From an uncultured Eggerthellaceae bacterium (lineage in GTDB: Bacteria; Actinomycetota; Coriobacteriia; Coriobacteriales; Eggerthellaceae): a DNA stretch of 24,490 bases. The position numbers and the translations under genes are program-made. The notes beneath the pieces were generated by a model. That model made no database searches and was not told the origin of the DNA. It worked only from the letters and a program-made list of their open reading frames with translations. Every line of letters begins with the position of its first letter. The first letter of the stretch is position 1. The stretch covers positions 1-24,490 of the forward strand of contig CAKTWD010000013.1 of assembly GCA_934630485.1 (NCBI GenBank). Reading direction: 5' to 3'. Below are positions 23,800 to 24,490 of the stretch, one piece after another.

Positions 23800-23835
23800 A
23801 AAGGCTGCCTCACCAAACCGGTGGGCAGCCTTTTC
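23800..23835. terminator. bidirectional terminator between cysE and queD
   Basis: AAAGGCTGCC (23800-23809) pairs with GGCAGCCTTT (23824-23833), extended by CACC/GGTG inside a one-base bulge. It has a TTTT run on the plus side and TTTCTTC on the minus side, between convergent genes. Confidence 0.85.
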
Positions 23836-23836
23836 G

Positions 23837-24256
23837 TTACTTGCGATAAATAGCGCGGTTGTTGGGCGTCTCGTCAACTTCGATTTCCGCGACGGGAAGG
23901 CCTCGTTCCTCCAATTCGCCGAAGATATATTTCGCAAGGTTTTCGGCGGTGGTTCGGAAGGGAAGGACGGTTAGGTTGAAACCCTCGCTCTGCAAAGCGG
24001 CAAGGGTATCCGGTTTGAGCGACCCTTCCTCAATAAGGAAGGTGTGATCAAGCCCATCGCAGATCTCCTTCACGGTTTTCTTGAACACGCCGAAATCAAG
24101 AACCATATCCTTCATGGTTCCTTCGGTTTGAAGCTCGGGTTGTTCGATTTTCGCCACAACGCGCCATCTATGGCCGTGAAGGTTCTCGCATTTGCCGTAA
24201 TAATCGGTAAGAAAGTGGGCGCTGTCGAAAGCGTATTCGCATTCCAGTCCGTACAT
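23837..24256 (-). CDS. queD: 6-carboxytetrahydropterin synthase (QueD)
   Basis: Converts dihydroneopterin triphosphate to 6-carboxytetrahydropterin in the pathway to preQ0 and queuosine. The 139-residue protein belongs to the PTPS fold. Zinc ligands are H14 (SAHFL), H27 and H29 (CENLHGHRW), with catalytic C23 in the CxxxHGH motif characteristic of QueD, D70-H71 in LDHTFL and E129 near the C-terminus (VDETPNN). AAGGAGAACC precedes the ATG. No queC, queE or queF is in the window, so the rest of the pathway lies elsewhere. Another PTPS subfamily role is possible but the CxxxHGH motif favours QueD. Confidence 0.92.
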   Translation of the reverse strand: MYGLECEYAFDSAHFLTDYYGKCENLHGHRWRVVAKIEQPELQTEGTMKDMVLDFGVFKKTVKEICDGLDHTFLIEEGSLKPDTLAALQSEGFNLTVLPFRTTAENLAKYIFGELEERGLPVAEIEVDETPNNRAIYRK

Positions 24257-24310
24257 GGTTCTCCTTAGTATGTGTGCGGCTGATCAAGCGTATCAGCTGG
24301 CTGTTTCCCT

Positions 24311-24490
24311 TTACATGAACAAATCGATGAGCTCATCGGCGGTCAGCGATGCAAGTTGTCCGCTGTTGCCTTCGATGAGCGATGACGCAAGTTCTCGTTT
24401 CGACTCCTGCAACGCGACGATGCGCTCTTCGATGGTGTCTTTGGCCACGACCTTCACCACGTTGACCTTCCGCGTTTGACCGATGCGGTG
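24311..24490 (-). CDS. SNF2-family helicase, C-terminal fragment cut by the window edge
   Basis: Reading the minus strand from the last base gives an open frame of 59 residues ending in TAA at 24311. It begins HRIGQTRKV, which is helicase motif VI of SNF2/RapA-type ATPases, and continues KVVAKDTIEERIVALQESKREL, the usual post-motif helix. It finishes with LTADELIDLFM, the typical C-terminus of bacterial SNF2 proteins. The rest of the gene, including the ATPase core, lies to the right of the window. It runs in the same direction as queD with a 54-bp gap, and could be co-transcribed with it. Role (chromatin-free DNA translocation, transcription or repair) cannot be told from this part. Confidence 0.85.
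   Translation of the reverse strand, partial: HRIGQTRKVNVVKVVAKDTIEERIVALQESKRELASSLIEGNSGQLASLTADELIDLFM

Noticed and set aside
1..24490. tRNA or rRNA genes, CRISPR arrays, insertion sequences, attachment sites, replication origin
   Set aside because: None seen: no evenly spaced repeats, no transposase or integrase frame, no cloverleaf-like gap sequence, no cluster of DnaA boxes.

Overview
The window is a dense, ordinary-looking chromosomal segment, moderately GC-rich by eye, with short intergenic gaps. I see no rRNA or tRNA gene, transposon, phage gene or CRISPR array. The mix of families suggests a Coriobacteriia actinobacterium, probably Eggerthellaceae (Slackia-like). The clues are the FabK-type fatty acid cluster, a fused carboxyltransferase, a DASS-type anion permease, a meso-diaminopimelate dehydrogenase and a Gram-positive-type DnaK. 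This placement is inference and has not been tested by any search.

Layout. Positions 1-1797 hold the 3' end of a SAM methyltransferase (+), a NifX/NifB-like FeMo-cofactor-domain protein (-) and a SlyD-like FKBP isomerase (+). Positions 1914-4385 form a two-gene minus-strand operon of an acidic amino acid/dicarboxylate symporter and meso-DAP dehydrogenase. Positions 4693-10632 (perhaps to 11541) are a plus-strand run: flippase-like membrane protein, two-TM zinc-ribbon protein, DUF5685-type protein, J-domain/TPR protein, DnaK, then a carboxymuconolactone-decarboxylase-like protein. Positions 11760-13202 are a minus-strand DASS permease whose apparent start sits beside a likely frameshift.

Positions 13403-22759 are a type II fatty acid synthesis locus. 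fabH (-) diverges from a FabT-like MarR regulator (+), followed by acpP, fabK, fabD, fabG, fabF, fabZ and a fused accD-accA. Two FabT-box-like operators, one in the fabH/marR gap and one before acpP, imply a common regulator. A strong terminator-like hairpin after acpP should give much more ACP than downstream enzymes. accB and accC, which sit in this block in the well-known Streptococcus pneumoniae fab order, are absent. The N-terminus of the accDA fusion carries what looks like a degenerate biotin carboxylase N-domain, as if accC had been deleted into accD.

The right end holds a serine O-acetyltransferase behind a palindromic promoter, QueD (-) and the C-terminal end of a SNF2-type helicase (-) running off the window.

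The best candidates for something new are the accC-remnant/accDA fusion and the J-protein/DnaK/DUF5685/zinc-ribbon/flippase cluster.
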